Shown here in pieces: positions 54,175 to 64,000 of a DNA stretch of 64,000 bases. Numbering within the stretch: position 1 is the first letter of the stretch; every line of letters starts with the position of its first letter. The stretch is taken from NCBI GenBank assembly GCA_030704615.1, contig CM060732.1, positions 65,885,053 through 65,949,052 on the forward strand, written 5' to 3'. Source of the stretch: Takakia lepidozioides (taxonomy: Eukaryota; Streptophyta; Takakiopsida; Takakiales; Takakiaceae). The notes under the pieces are model-generated. The model did not search any database and was not told the DNA's origin. It was given only the letters and a program-made list of their open reading frames with translations. The position numbers and the translations under genes were made by a program.

Positions 54175-55248
54175 GAGACGCCGAAACCCCAGATAATCAA
54201 GATTCTGTCGTGTGAAACACTAACACTGGATGGGTAGTCTAAACCCTGAAGCCTCCCAGCTTAGGACCCATCACTTCCCCAGCTGTTCAATGTCTCGATT
54301 CTCATAGATGTTCACTCTTGTCTGGCTCCCATTGTCACTACTGGCGCCCTTCTCTGCAACTGTTCTCATTGCCTTTGCCACCGTACTGATCCCAGCCGAT
54401 AGTCTCCCACCTGTCAAGGGGTTGATAGGCTTCACAAGAAATACACAAACCTCTTCTACAATCCTTCGCTTTTCTCGCTTCTCTCCATCATATATCAGAA
54501 ACCCAGGTCTGAAAATTGACAACTGACTGAATCCCAGGGATGTCATATCCTTCTCCAGCAACCCCTTTGTTCTCGGAACCAAAAAGGGTGATGTTGCAGA
54601 CGATGCAAGACCCGTCAGCAAACAAAAATGAGTAGGCCGAGAAGGATTTGCTTCCTTGTACAATCGAGCCACATGAAGAGGATAGTCATGATCGATTTTG
54701 ATGAAGTTTTCGGCACTTCCGGCGGCTGCTCGTGTAGTCCCCAAAGTGTTGAACCCAACATCAATGTCCGTGAAAAGTGCCTTGTACTCATCTAGATTGT
54801 CAAAATCGACAACATGTTGCTCTAGCTTCTCTTTGCCGGGACCATCGTAAGGAACAGTCCGTCGTCCAATTGTCACTATTCGATGGAAGTACTGAGACCG
54901 TGCGAGCTCTGCCACGAGCTTCTTTCCCACGAGTCCTGTTGTGTTTGATCTCTTCATCAGTCAAAACAGAAATGTCTCTACAAATCCCTTACCACAAAGG
55001 CCAAATCCATTCACATCTAGCAAAAATTTGTAGCGAGAAGCCTTAACCTGAAGAACTCACTGGGGTTTGTTAGCTCATAACCTCCATCTTCTCTCTACAG
55101 TGGGTTTTCTCAGTCGGAGAACCAAGAATACATACCTGAACCTCCAACGATGAACGCTGACATGGATGGCACTGCTGCCCCTTGACTAGTCATCGGCTCT
55201 TAACTTGCTCCACAGCCTTTTGCCGATATCTTCAAATGCTCCGCTCTG
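54175..55248. repeat. Segmental duplication, copy 2
   Basis: Partner of 48384-49506 in the same orientation, 5.8 kb away. Confidence 0.9.
54271..55163 (-). CDS. HTATIP2: HTATIP2/TIP30-like oxidoreductase, copy 2, catalytic-type Tyr replaced by Val
   Basis: Same structure as copy 1: exon 1 55163-55136 (28 nt) and exon 2 54935-54271 (665 nt), giving 230 residues with the GGSGLVG loop. The frame and splice sites are intact, so it has stayed under some constraint. The YxxxK motif reads LVPRTKG: codon TAT became GTT, two changes at the one residue expected to donate the proton. Other changes are scattered (AQSPNF to ARSQYF, LLHDG to IYDG, CEFLLK to CVFLVK). The product may bind nucleotide without catalysis, or may have a new role. 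The difference from copy 1 is read directly; the loss of activity is inferred. Confidence 0.87.
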
Positions 55249-55326
55249 CACACAGATCAATAGCCTCGATCTCAAGGTTTCAGATCTCTAGAAACCTGGG
55301 ACAGCAGCAAGCCATTGCTGGCGCGG

Positions 55327-55784
55327 GCCAGCACCAGTGTTGGGCGGGTACTATATTCTTTAATACCAGCCGGGTCCTGGTATTGAAAAATTGTTTCTCA
55401 ATACCAGCCGGTTCCAGAATCCATAGTATTGGAATATTCACATAATTATAATATCCGCCGGTTCTCAATAGTAGTATGATTTTTTATTTGTGGAGGGGTA
55501 TCAATAGGATGGGTATTCCCATGGTAGTATCAGCCGGTTATAAACCCGGATATAAATAATTAAAATTAAAATTAAAATAACCATCGAATCATTAATATGG
55601 TTTTAATTTAGAAGCATACTTGATTTCACAAAGTAAATATTCTCTTGCCAAATTCAGACTTTGCATTACATAATAACAGTGCGGATTTTAGTACACGATG
55701 TCGTGCACCTAAGCATCGTGCCACAACATACATCGATGTCCACCACACAATCTAAGCACACAATCCTAGAAAGCTATACCACAA
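55327..55784. mobile_element. Left flank of the nested retrotransposon, possibly a hAT-like terminus
   Basis: Starts CAGTGTTGGGCGGGTACTA, a hAT-like end. Repeated ATACCAGCCGG words follow at 55353, 55392 and 55537-55547. Similar words (ATACCAGGCGG, ATACCAGCTGG) lie at 61129 and 61172 on the far side of the retrotransposon, suggesting that one older element was split by the insertion. Confidence 0.35.
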
Positions 55785-55785
55785 T
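55699..55785. repeat. 87-bp direct repeat, copy 1 (copy 2 at 56208-56294)
   Basis: TGTCGTGCACCTAAGCATCG to ACCACAAT, identical to 56208-56294 except for one or two bases. The two copies flank the terminal repeat at 55785-56205 on both sides. Confidence 0.85.
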
Positions 55786-56205
55786 GATAAGAGATGAGAA
55801 ATGAGAGAAGTAGAAGACAATGAAAGCTCTCAAAGCATGAAGCAATCACATGAAGAACAAGCCCTAGTCCTTCCAAGTGAAATCCACTCTATCACATAAA
55901 TTAAGTCAAGCCAAGGGCACCTTTGCTAAAAGAATCCACCCTACAAAGCCCTCAACACACTCCCTCTCAATACCTAGAGCTGTGGAGGTGAGAGAAGCTC
56001 ATGGAGGCTCAACTACAAGAAGATGAGCCTCCTCAAAACTCACAAGGGGAAAATCTATCTCCATGTCTCAAGTGAGGCTCGACACCTCACTTGGCATGTG
56101 AGACCAAATGAAGTCCCAACACACAAAATATAAATATAAATATCTAAAATTTCCTAGTTAACTAGAAGTAGGTAATTCTAGATAACCATGACTAAAACCA
56201 TGACA
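55785..56205 (-). repeat. Terminal direct repeat of the LTR retrotransposon (3' LTR)
   Basis: 421 bp, starting TGATAAGAGATGAG and ending ACCATGACA on the + strand, nearly identical to 60243-60662. Ends follow the TG...CA rule on both strands. The coding pieces between the repeats are on the minus strand, so this is the 3' LTR. Confidence 0.82.
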
Positions 56206-56207
56206 GC

Positions 56208-56294
56208 TGTCGTGCACCTAAGCATCGTGCCACAACATACATCGCTGTCCACCACACAATCTAAGCACACAATCCTAGAAAGCTATACCACAAT
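56208..56294. repeat. 87-bp direct repeat, copy 2
   Basis: Partner of 55699-55785. Confidence 0.85.
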
Positions 56295-56549
56295 CGCCCC
56301 CCTAGCTGGTGGTTAGGTCCCTCTAACTCCAGATAGCTACAAGATGTAGTAGCCACAGCCGTACTAAGTCCTCTATCACTGTCCCTATTGTACTCAGACT
56401 CTATAGACCAAGAGGTCGGGTACAAGAGCAACCCCATCGTTAGTTGTCGTCTTGCAATCTGTGAACTTGAGTCAGGATCTCGTGTGTTGGTCTCCTAGTA
56501 GCTTGGCCTTGCATTTATTGTTAGCCTTCCATGGTTGTATCCACTCCCA

Positions 56550-57179
56550 CTATCCAATGCAATGCGGACATAACCAATCCCCATCAGGAACCATCTCAAG
56601 AGGTGGAGTCAAGCATCCCATATGCCAATCTCTAGAGCATTGATCACACACCAGCATGGTGGCTGCCCCTCTAGCAGACCCACACAACATGCACCTCAAA
56701 CTTGCAGGTACCACTGCCAGGTTTGGGTCAACCCTTCCATCAACATTTGGAAGGTGACATGGCGCGCAATTACGCACATGGTCCTTCCAAATCATGCCAT
56801 CCCGACCCTCCAAGATCAGGACTCCTGAGGGCAACATCTCTCGAACCCTCAAAATAGTACGTCATGCAGTCACATCCAAGGTCGTAGGAGCAATCTGCTG
56901 CAGATAAACATAGTCACCAGGGTTGAATCTTCGAACCCCAGGACGATAGCCCCCACCACGTATGGTAGCATACCTCAACGTATCACGATGTTGTGCAATG
57001 ACAATGTTCTCTCTCACTGGATTTGCGCTGGAAGTCTTGCAAACTTCGCAGCTTCTCTGTCCGTACACTTTGGTAGTTCCTCCGCAACTCCTGGAAGAAC
57101 TCCACCACCGTGTTGAATCTAGGCACATGTGTTGTAATTGTGGCAGGAGGAGTAGTAGCACCTTTTGAACTGGTACCAC
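56550..57179 (-). pseudogene. Integrase C-terminal segment with a PHD finger
   Basis: The frame 57179-56862 gives REN..AQHRDTLRYATIRGGG and RRFNPGDYVYLQQ, the SH3-like integrase C-terminus. The frame 56852-56550 gives VREMLPSGVLILEGRDGMIW, then CMLCGSARGAATMLVCDQCS, RDWHMGCLTPPL and GDWLCPHC, a complete C4HC3 PHD finger (CxxC, CxxC, HxxC, CxxC). A stop/shift between 56862 and 56852 separates them. PHD fingers read histone-tail modifications, so in the parent element this would direct integration to particular chromatin; that role is inferred. Confidence 0.72.
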
Positions 57180-57199
57180 CTACAGAAGTGCTGACACTA

Positions 57200-57758
57200 C
57201 TTGTTCCACTACTAGTGCTTGTAGTTGGAGATGTTTGTGTAGCTGCTGGTGTCACCGCTGCCCTTGTGCCTCTAGTGATTGAGACATAGTTAGGTGACCA
57301 ATACTCTCACCACTCCTCAATCTCCACCGCATGTCCCCGCCTAAATTCATGGTAATCATCTATGGGCGGCCCCTCAAGGTGCTAGAATAGCCCCTTCCAC
57401 GCCATAAAGGGCGTAAACAGTTGTGGATTGCGCATTTGCAGCAAATCACACCAACTGTCAAACTCTTGTATAAAGTCATCAAGCTCGATGGTGCCCACAG
57501 CTCCAGAGTACCTACGTGGCCCCTTGGTAGCTCCATACATCTCCTCCATCGTGTCCCACAACAATGGCACGGAAATGACTTGCACCCTCGGCGAGAATCC
57601 TCCTGACTCCGAGTCTGAACGTTCCTCAGAAGACACTGAAGGTGAAAGTGGCCTAAACCGCATACCTTGTCTTGTGTACCCACTAGTATCGCTGGTGCTT
57701 GTACCGGCACTCCCCTCAGCAGCTGGTGGCACCTCCGTGATGAAAACTCACAACTCAA
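57200..57758 (-). pseudogene. Gag-like frame with two nonsense codons
   Basis: Reads ...MEEMYGATKGPRRYSGAVGT, IELDDFIQEFDSWCDLLQMR, NPQLFTPFMAWKGLF, TAG, HLEGPPIDDYHEFRRG, EIEEW, TGA, EYWSPNYV, then a Ser/Thr-rich stretch and RFNTVVEFFQELRRNYQSV. This layout is typical of plant Gypsy Gag N-termini. The two stops each differ by one base from a sense codon. Confidence 0.65.
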
Positions 57759-58540
57759 CCGGTTGTCAACTTGTCTCTAATCCCCACTTTCTACAAGGTA
57801 ACCGGGTAAAGAACCTGTTGCGGCTACTGGTTCAAGCAGGAATAATAGGTTTCTAACGTAGACCTGTACCTGCACCTGCATCCACCATAAGCATTCCTAT
57901 GGTCTGCTGGTCATCAACCCAGCCTCACCATAGAAGAAACACCGGTGGTCTTGCTGGTCATCACTCCAGCCTCACCACCGACAGCATACTCTAGGATTGG
58001 CCGGTGATCAAATCCGGACCAACCTCCTATGAAAACAAGCGCCCACACAAAGCTAACATGGCGCACAGTCAAGCATGCAGGTGTGGAGGGGATCCAAACA
58101 CAAGAAAATCAAGACAGCAACTCCCCCACACCAAAAACACTCCACAGTGTCACTCCTGCAATGACACCCCAGCCCAAATCCGGACTGACTCTTGCCTCCA
58201 CCTACGGAAAGGTTTTGGCCTACAGAGAGGGTGAAAGACAATGGAGAAGAGAAACTAAAGCAATTCCTAACCCCAGAATGCTCTCATTCCACCACTCTCC
58301 CTCCTGTCTCTATCCACTCGCTTGTATGGCCGTGGCAACTATCCTTCAATATCCCTCAATCAATCCTTCAAGAGCTCTTCAACATTGTCCACCAAAGCTC
58401 CTTGAAGGGTCCTCCAAGGACCCCAAAGATCCTCCAAACACTCCTCCAATGACCCCAAAGATCCTCCAAATACTCCTCCAAGGGCCCTCAAATATCTTCC
58501 AAACAATCCTCCAAAGGCCCTTAAATTTCACTAAGTCCTT
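57759..58540. other. Retrotransposon leader, with CTCCAA-type repeats at 58390-58530
   Basis: No coding family is seen. At 58390-58530 imperfect units of about 36 bp (GACCCCAAAGATCCTCCAAA) repeat three to four times. Confidence 0.5.
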
Positions 58541-58960
58541 TCACTGTTGATACCTTAACAGTGGTATAGTCTGAGGTTGCTAGGGTCCCTTATGTTGATG
58601 ATACCTTTACAGAGGTATAGTCTGAAAATGAGGGTTCTGTTTGGTATACTAACAGAGGTATAGTCTGAGCTGATTAGGGTCCACATATGGTGATACCTCA
58701 ACAGAGGTATAGTAAAAGAGACAAGCTACTGTTTGGTATACTAACAGATGTATAGTTTGAGCTGATTAGGGTTCACATATGGTGATACCTCAATAGAGGT
58801 ATAGTAAAATGGACAAGCTCCTGTTTGGTATACTAACAGAGGCATAGTCTCACATTAGGATTCACATATGGTGATACCTCAACAGAGGTATAGTCAAAGG
58901 GACAAGCTCCTGTTTGGTATACTAACAGAGGTATAGTCTGAGCATACACTACTAGGGTTT
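58541..58960. repeat. Tandem repeat of about 93 bp in the retrotransposon leader
   Basis: TTTGGTATACTAACAGAGGT begins units near 58634, 58731, 58823 and 58913. Inside each unit GATACCTCAACAGAGGTATAG is a second, partly inverted echo (GGTATAC...GATACCT). Two degenerate half-units precede them. The core AACAGAGGTATAGT occurs about ten times in 400 bp. Confidence 0.85.
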
Positions 58961-60242
58961 GTAATGAAGAGCTAGAATGCAAGTCCTTGACTTCTATGCT
59001 TCTACTCAAGCAAAAATATGGTCTCTAGGTGGTCATAAGAGACATCTTCTTGCTCTCTTCCACCCCAATGTGCAACCAAGAGTGGTCCAACTCAACTTGC
59101 AAGTCATTGTCCACCAAATCAATCCCCCTTCTAGTCCTTGGGATTTGATTGCAAACTACCATATCTCCATTGCCGAGCAATCATGCATTTGTCTCCTCAT
59201 CACTTGACAATTGCTCCAAATCAACACAAATTATCTCAATGTGTAGGAGCAATGCTTGTCACTTACAATAATGCTCCCAAGCAATCCGCCTTGGATCCCA
59301 CTCTCACGCCATATGCCTCATTTGGGGTCTTGCACCAATCCATCATCCATGTGCTCCCCGTGGTCATTTGAATGCATGTTTCATGACCTCTTGGCCTATG
59401 TGTTGCTCTCCTTCATCATAACATGAATCAACACCTCTCCACTTCACACACAAATGGATCTCAAAGGCCTTCACCTTTTGCTAGTTCAAGAGCTCCCCTT
59501 CTCAAACTTGAACTTACAAACTCAAGCGAGCATACTCCACACATGCACCACTTGCTTGATCAACTATCCACCACAAAGCTCGCACTACTAAGAGCATGAA
59601 TAGTCAAGTATTGCCTCCCCCTCTTGTCACATTACATAGTTAGGGTGAAGCTATGCATACATTGAATGATGATTTCCCTTCAAGGATTTCCCACCACATG
59701 TTCTCCAAGCCCTTCCAATGGCACCCTAAGCTTGGCTCCACACCACCATGATTGGAAGATTTCTTCACATGCTCCCTTTCAAAACCTCTTGAGCTTCTTA
59801 GTGCTCTCCAAGTGCTTGCCCTTGTTGTCTTCAAGCCCAAGCATATATAGCTCATTGGCTTCTCTTCCACAACATCCACACTTTGAACTTGCTTAACCCT
59901 AGCTTGATAGTGAAATGAGCACTAACAAGCCTTTAGTCACTCTCCACAAGCCATGGCGCACACCATCGACTCCATAATGGATTCTCAAACCCTAGAATCC
60001 ATGCTTCCACACACACAAGACTTCCTCCTCACAATCCTTGCAAAATCTTGTGACTCAAGAGCTTTCTTCTCAAGCTCTCCAACTCCTTGGTGCATGCAAT
60101 ACTCGAGCACCTTTCTTTGCAACCCCTTGCAAGCCTTGTGATACAAGAGCTAAATTCTCCTAGCTCTCAACCTCTTTAAAATACAAGTGCAAAACTAATC
60201 CTTACACTCCGCACTCACAAGCATAAGGTGATCTTCTTGTAG
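58961..60242. other. Rest of the retrotransposon leader
   Basis: CT-rich on the + strand (AG-rich on the coding strand); no open frame of note. Confidence 0.5.
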
Positions 60243-60662
60243 TGATAAGAGATGAGAAATGAGAGAAGTAGAAGACAATGAAAGCTCTCAAAGCATGAAG
60301 CAATCACATGAAGAACAAGCCCTAGTCCTTCCAAGTGAAATCCACTCTATCACATAAACTAAGTCAAGCCAAGGGCACCTTTGCTAAAGGAATCCACCCT
60401 ACAAAGCCCTCAACACACTCCCTCTCAATACTAGAGCTATGGAGATGAGAGAAGCTCATGGAGGCTCAACTACAAGAAGATGAGCCTCCTCAACACTCAC
60501 AAGGGGAAAACCTATCTCCATGTCTCAAGTGAGGCTCGACACCTCACTTGGCATGTGAGACCAAATGAAGTCCCAACACACAAAATATAAATATAAATAT
60601 CTAAAATGTCATAGTTAACTAGAAGTAGGTAATTCTAGATAACCATGACTAAAACCATGACA
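60243..60662 (-). repeat. Terminal direct repeat of the LTR retrotransposon (5' LTR)
   Basis: 420 bp, nearly identical to 55785-56205. Differences are single bases such as ATCCACCCT context changes and one deleted C. Confidence 0.82.
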
Positions 60663-61200
60663 ACGAAGTGAAGCGAGCTTTGTTAAAAGAAAACTGATTG
60701 CAAGCCTCATTATCAAACACGCCAGCATCTGCAATGAGGTCCTCATCTTCATCAATCGTATTGTCTTCGGACAAAAAGAAATCCTTGATCCCACGCTCAA
60801 CCGCCTTGCAATCCATCCGCACGTCATCCGGCCCATTATTTAAAATTAGCACTAATTTGTCGAGGTTGTCAATGCCAAGTTGACATTGCCCTATCGACAT
60901 GTGCTAAAAAATAAAAAATAGTGGCGGGCCTTTTGGGCTGGACATGCCTTGACTCCCCCAGCCCAGCTTCATATCTATATGAGAGAGAGAAGACTCCGGC
61001 CGGGCGGCATAACTAAGAGCCACTTCGCCTTGCGGCTACTGCACCCTTTTGGGGGTGGGCCCTATACATCTATACCATGTGTATAGTTAGTCCTTGTTTT
61101 TGTCCATAATACCCAGTATTGGAATTGTCAATACCAGGCGGTTCGGTTATTAACTCTAGTATTACAACAGCCAATACCAGCTGGGTCGGTTATTACCTTG
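60663..61200 (-). mobile_element. Right flank: possible remnant of a split DNA transposon
   Basis: The minus-strand frame 60900-60649 reads KLVLILNNGPDDVRMDCKAV, then LSEDNTIDEDEDLIADAGVF and CNQFSFNKARF, like an acidic segment of a transposase, but I cannot name the family. ATACCAGGCGG and ATACCAGCTGG words near 61129 and 61172 echo 55353-55400 on the other side. Confidence 0.3.
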
Positions 61201-61407
61201 GTTGATTCGGAATGGGTTCGAAAATGGTGAAGCAGAGAAGCATGATTCAGAAGAAGGGGAGATTGTACGAGGAGGAGGAGGAGGAGGATTCACCAAGCAA
61301 TGGGTCTCAGCACCAAAATGTGGAAGCATTGGCGCCATTTAAATCACATCTCACTAGACAGAGAGACCAAAGGCATGCTTGAGTTTTGACACACATATCA
61401 AAGGAGA
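61201..61407 (+). promoter_or_regulatory. DNAAF1 upstream region
   Basis: GAGGAGGAGGAGGAGGA purine repeat at 61268-61286. No TATA box stands out. Confidence 0.3.
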
Positions 61408-64000
61408 ATGGCACTTGTGATGAGCAAAGATTGGATACGAAAGCAGTGCAAAGTCCATGGTCTGTACCAGACACCCGCCCTCAATGACCGCCTCTATCTC
61501 CATAACCACGGATTCGCAGTCATCGAAAATTTGGAGGAATACACTGTATACTACTTATACTATTTCCCCCTTGCCCTCTTTCTTTTCTGTGATCCTGTCA
61601 GAATCAAGTTTGGAGAGGCTGTAGTTAGAAAGCCGGTTTCTTGTCAGTTTTTTTTTGCTTCTATTGTGAAAACGGCTGGGTATTATTGCAGGGGGTTAGG
61701 TTGCTGTATCTGGATGGCAATTGCATAGACAGCCTCGAAGGTCTGAAGGGCATGACTCGGCTCCAATGCTTGTGAGGCTCTCTCTCATTCTAGATGTAAT
61801 TGTTTTCTGCTTCTCTCCTTCCTCTGACATACCCGCCGGGAGTAAAGCTCAATCTTGCAAGTGGAACGTTACTGGGTCTAGAAGTACCATCGCCGTTTCA
61901 CCCTGAGATCATCTCATAACCTCATGCAAATGTGATGGCCCTTGGGGTTGTGTGGGCACAAGGCTACAGTTTTGATATGACAAAGCATCACCCTCACAAG
62001 TGCATTCACTCTATACGAGGCCAGTTGATGACCTACTGTTGCAGTATCATGGCAGTGTTTGCAAACTGTTTGGTAACTTACCATCTCTGCTTTCTCTGGT
62101 CCAGGTACATGCGGAAAAACTATGTGGGATGCATAGAGCACTTGGAGAATTTCAAAGAATTAGATACTCTTGACCTCAGGTCTTTCCACAGTCTCATTCA
62201 TAAGGAGGCTCATTTGACCAAGGCATATGGAAGAGCAGTTTACAAGCCTTAGGAAAGAGGTGGGACAGGGAGGCTATCTCCTAGGTTTGAGATCATGAAT
62301 ACCACCAGCGTTGATTTTAGGCATTCCTGGCTTGAGTGGTTTTGTAAGGTCAGCAGTCTTAGCAGCGTAGTGTGAGGACGTCCCTTAGGAAGTCAACATG
62401 TTCATGTCTGCAGTGAAAATGTCCTCAAGAAGTTGGAGAATCTGGCGGGTTGCCCCAATTTGAAGGTGTTGAACGTGGCAAGCAATTATCTCAGATCAGC
62501 TGAATCGATCATACATCTCCTGCAGTGCCCCAACATAGAGTACCTCCTCCACGCTCTTCTATTTTCTGTGACTTTCATATATGGCGTTAAATCCCTCCCC
62601 CTCTAGTCTTTTCTTTTCTACAAAGAATGGGACTCTCAAATGAACTTCACAAATCGAATCCCAACCTTGGCAGTCCAAAAAATGTAATTCTAGCAATGAC
62701 AGTGGAGAGTGAAGTGCACCAAGTGTAGACAGACTGGGAAGTGGTGAGCTCATCTTTCTCTCTCTCTGGGCGCGGGGTCTGTGGCCAGAAGGCTGTGGCA
62801 AATAAAGTCTTATCTCTCTCTCTCTCTCTCTCTTCAGTATAGTTTTGCCTTTATCCACTTGTCCATCCTCATGATTTTTCCGTTAATCAGATGAACAAAT
62901 GACATAAAATGGAATGCTTCAACTGAAGGAGAAATTAGGGATCTGGCTTTTAAAGCTTCAGTGATCGCAAGACCTTCCTCATGCCAACCTGGGATCTCTC
63001 TCCCAAGTGCCAACTTGACTTCATTAAGAGGATTGAGTTGGTGGCTCTTTAATGTGCATGATCTCTTCCCTTGCACCACATAGGTGGATGTCGTATGTCA
63101 CCCATTGTGGGCAATCCCCTATAAAATGGCTCCAAGGTGAGGTAAGACATGTCATTTCTATTTTTAAGTTGACATCCTGCAAGAAACACTCTCCTACCCT
63201 TTCCATGTAACAGTACAATTTGACTTTTAAGCCGGAAGATGATGTGTGAACCAGGGTGCTAGATCTGTCGCAAAATAAGCTGGAGGATGGAGAGGGGTTG
63301 CTCGCCATTGTGAGAGCGCTGCCGGTGCTGGCCTGTCTGTACCTCTCAGGCAACCCCTGTGTTTCCAAAATCCCTCATTATCGCAAGGTTTCTACCATTC
63401 TCCACCTTTGCACCCAAGCCTCACCAAAGATTTGAGACGGGGACCTTCAAAAGAGATGAGAGTGTAGGTTACTTGTGTTTACGTCTATTTATGGGTATGA
63501 TATGTGATTGCTTCTTGGCAAAAGGCGATATAGGTTACTTGGTGGTTTGTATATCTGTTCTGGTGTTGAGGGAACTGCTATGAAGAGAAAGAAGTGCCAG
63601 TTTAGGGGTGGAGAAACAAAGAATGAGCGAGTAGACTTCCACGCTTGCACATTTATATAGGCACTCAGCTTATCCATCAAATGCTCATCAGCTGTAGAAG
63701 GGTGGGATGGTTGGCAGACAATGATATCATCTGCTCAACAGCTCAAGCATTTGGACAAAATGCCAGTCTTCTGGGATGAGCGCCTTTATGCAGAGGCATG
63801 GTGGGTCTAAGCTTTCACTGTATTCCCAGCTTCAAAGTGTGTCAAGGACCTAATTTTTCTGTGTGAACATAACAGAAAAAGAGAGACAAAAAAATGTATT
63901 ACGTCCACAAGAGGCCTTGCATAAAGGCAGCATGCCTCAAGCCTGTTGTGCTCAGCTCATAACAATCTGGTTGCAGGGATGTGTGTGCAGATTAAGGGCT
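61408..64000 (+). CDS. DNAAF1: Dynein axonemal assembly factor 1 (LRRC50/ODA7), partial, six exons in window
   Basis: Exons 61408-61545, 61692-61771, 62105-62179, 62414-62539, 63255-63387 and 63718-63800 all join in phase; the gene continues past the window end. ATG 61408 gives [12 protein letters not shown] 61420 ([16 protein letters not shown]) fits the family start better. The protein reads [116 protein letters not shown] and [20 protein letters not shown]. These are the six SDS22-type LRRs and the LRR cap (NPxxxxIPxYRK, LDxxPVxxxER..AEAW) of DNAAF1. It preassembles outer and inner dynein arms in the cytoplasm and is kept only in organisms with motile cilia. Confidence 0.92.
62560..62834 (+). 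mobile_element. LINE 3' end with (TC)n tail inside a DNAAF1 intron
   Basis: GGCAAATAAAGTCTTATCTC runs into (TC)n up to 62834. The LINE at 38559-39903 ends GCAAACAACGTCTTATGAGT and then (TC)n on its own strand, so both belong to one family with the same tail. Confidence 0.5.

Larger units (their letters stand above)
55785..60662 (-). mobile_element. Deleted Gypsy-like LTR retrotransposon, 4.9 kb
   Basis: Order on the minus strand: 5' LTR 60662-60243, about 2.5-kb leader with tandem repeats, Gag-like frame 57758-57200, integrase C-terminus with PHD finger 57179-56550, 3' LTR 56205-55785. Protease, reverse transcriptase, RNase H and the integrase core are absent: the Gag end (RTEKLRSLQDFQ) passes in shifted frames straight into integrase-tail sequence near 57010. 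A purine run CTAGGGGGGCGA (complement about 56295-56306) fits a polypurine tract. The flanking pentamers CACAA and ACGAA do not match, so no target duplication is seen. It cannot move on its own. Confidence 0.75.

Noticed and set aside
55780-60667. A target-site duplication of the LTR retrotransposon
   Set aside because: The flanking pentamers are CACAA and ACGAA, which do not match.

Overview
The window looks like nuclear DNA of a land plant that still makes swimming sperm, such as a bryophyte, lycophyte, fern or cycad/Ginkgo-type gymnosperm; a lycophyte or fern is my best guess. The evidence is plant-type split genes with GT-AG introns, plant-specific families (OSB, GHR1-type LRR pseudokinase, PLS-class PPR-DYW), and an intron-containing gene for the dynein-arm assembly factor DNAAF1, which plants without motile cilia lack. 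Long introns, many decayed repeats and PPR relics point to a large, repeat-rich genome.

Layout. 1-1.7 kb: decayed Mutator-like transposase. 1.8-14 kb: a graveyard of PPR-DYW copies mixed with fragments of an organellar single-stranded-DNA-binding (OSB) gene, a SEC13 exon, LINE pieces and tandem repeats. 15.2-20.2 kb: GHR1-like LRR receptor pseudokinase (+). 22.1-27.8 kb: NEPRO-domain nucleolar protein (-), with a miniature LTR element (TRIM) in an intron. 29.6-30.6 kb: intronless PDX1, vitamin B6 synthesis (-). 31.6-31.8 kb: 19-bp minisatellite. 32.6-34.1 kb: ATP23 metalloprotease (-). 35.1-40.4 kb: a conserved plant gene of unknown function (+), with a LINE in an intron. 41.7-44.3 kb: OSB gene (+), followed at once by a large PPR gene (44.5-46.1 kb). 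46.7-47.1 kb: FAM32A-like gene. 48.4-49.5 and 54.2-55.2 kb: a duplicated HTATIP2-like oxidoreductase around a BTB/POZ gene (51.8-53.5 kb). 55.3-61.2 kb: a deleted LTR retrotransposon whose integrase tail carries a PHD finger, apparently nested in another element. 61.4 kb to the end: DNAAF1 (+), running off the window.

The genes do not form one pathway; this is ordinary eukaryotic gene order. Several products would work in organelles (OSB, PPR, ATP23) or the nucleolus/nucleus (NEPRO, FAM32A). The most unusual items are: (1) the TRIM at 25817-26402, with three LTRs, two internal domains, a perfect 5-bp target duplication, and a tRNA-like block with Pol III A and B boxes plus a T4 terminator inside each LTR, structurally parallel to Cassandra elements that carry 5S rRNA; (2) the repeated OSB-PPR pairing, seen once as neighbouring intact-looking genes and three times as decayed fragments; (3) the retrotransposon PHD finger; and (4) loss of the catalytic-type tyrosine in one of two otherwise intact HTATIP2-like paralogues. 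Exon boundaries were set by eye from splice consensus and phase, and no database search was possible.
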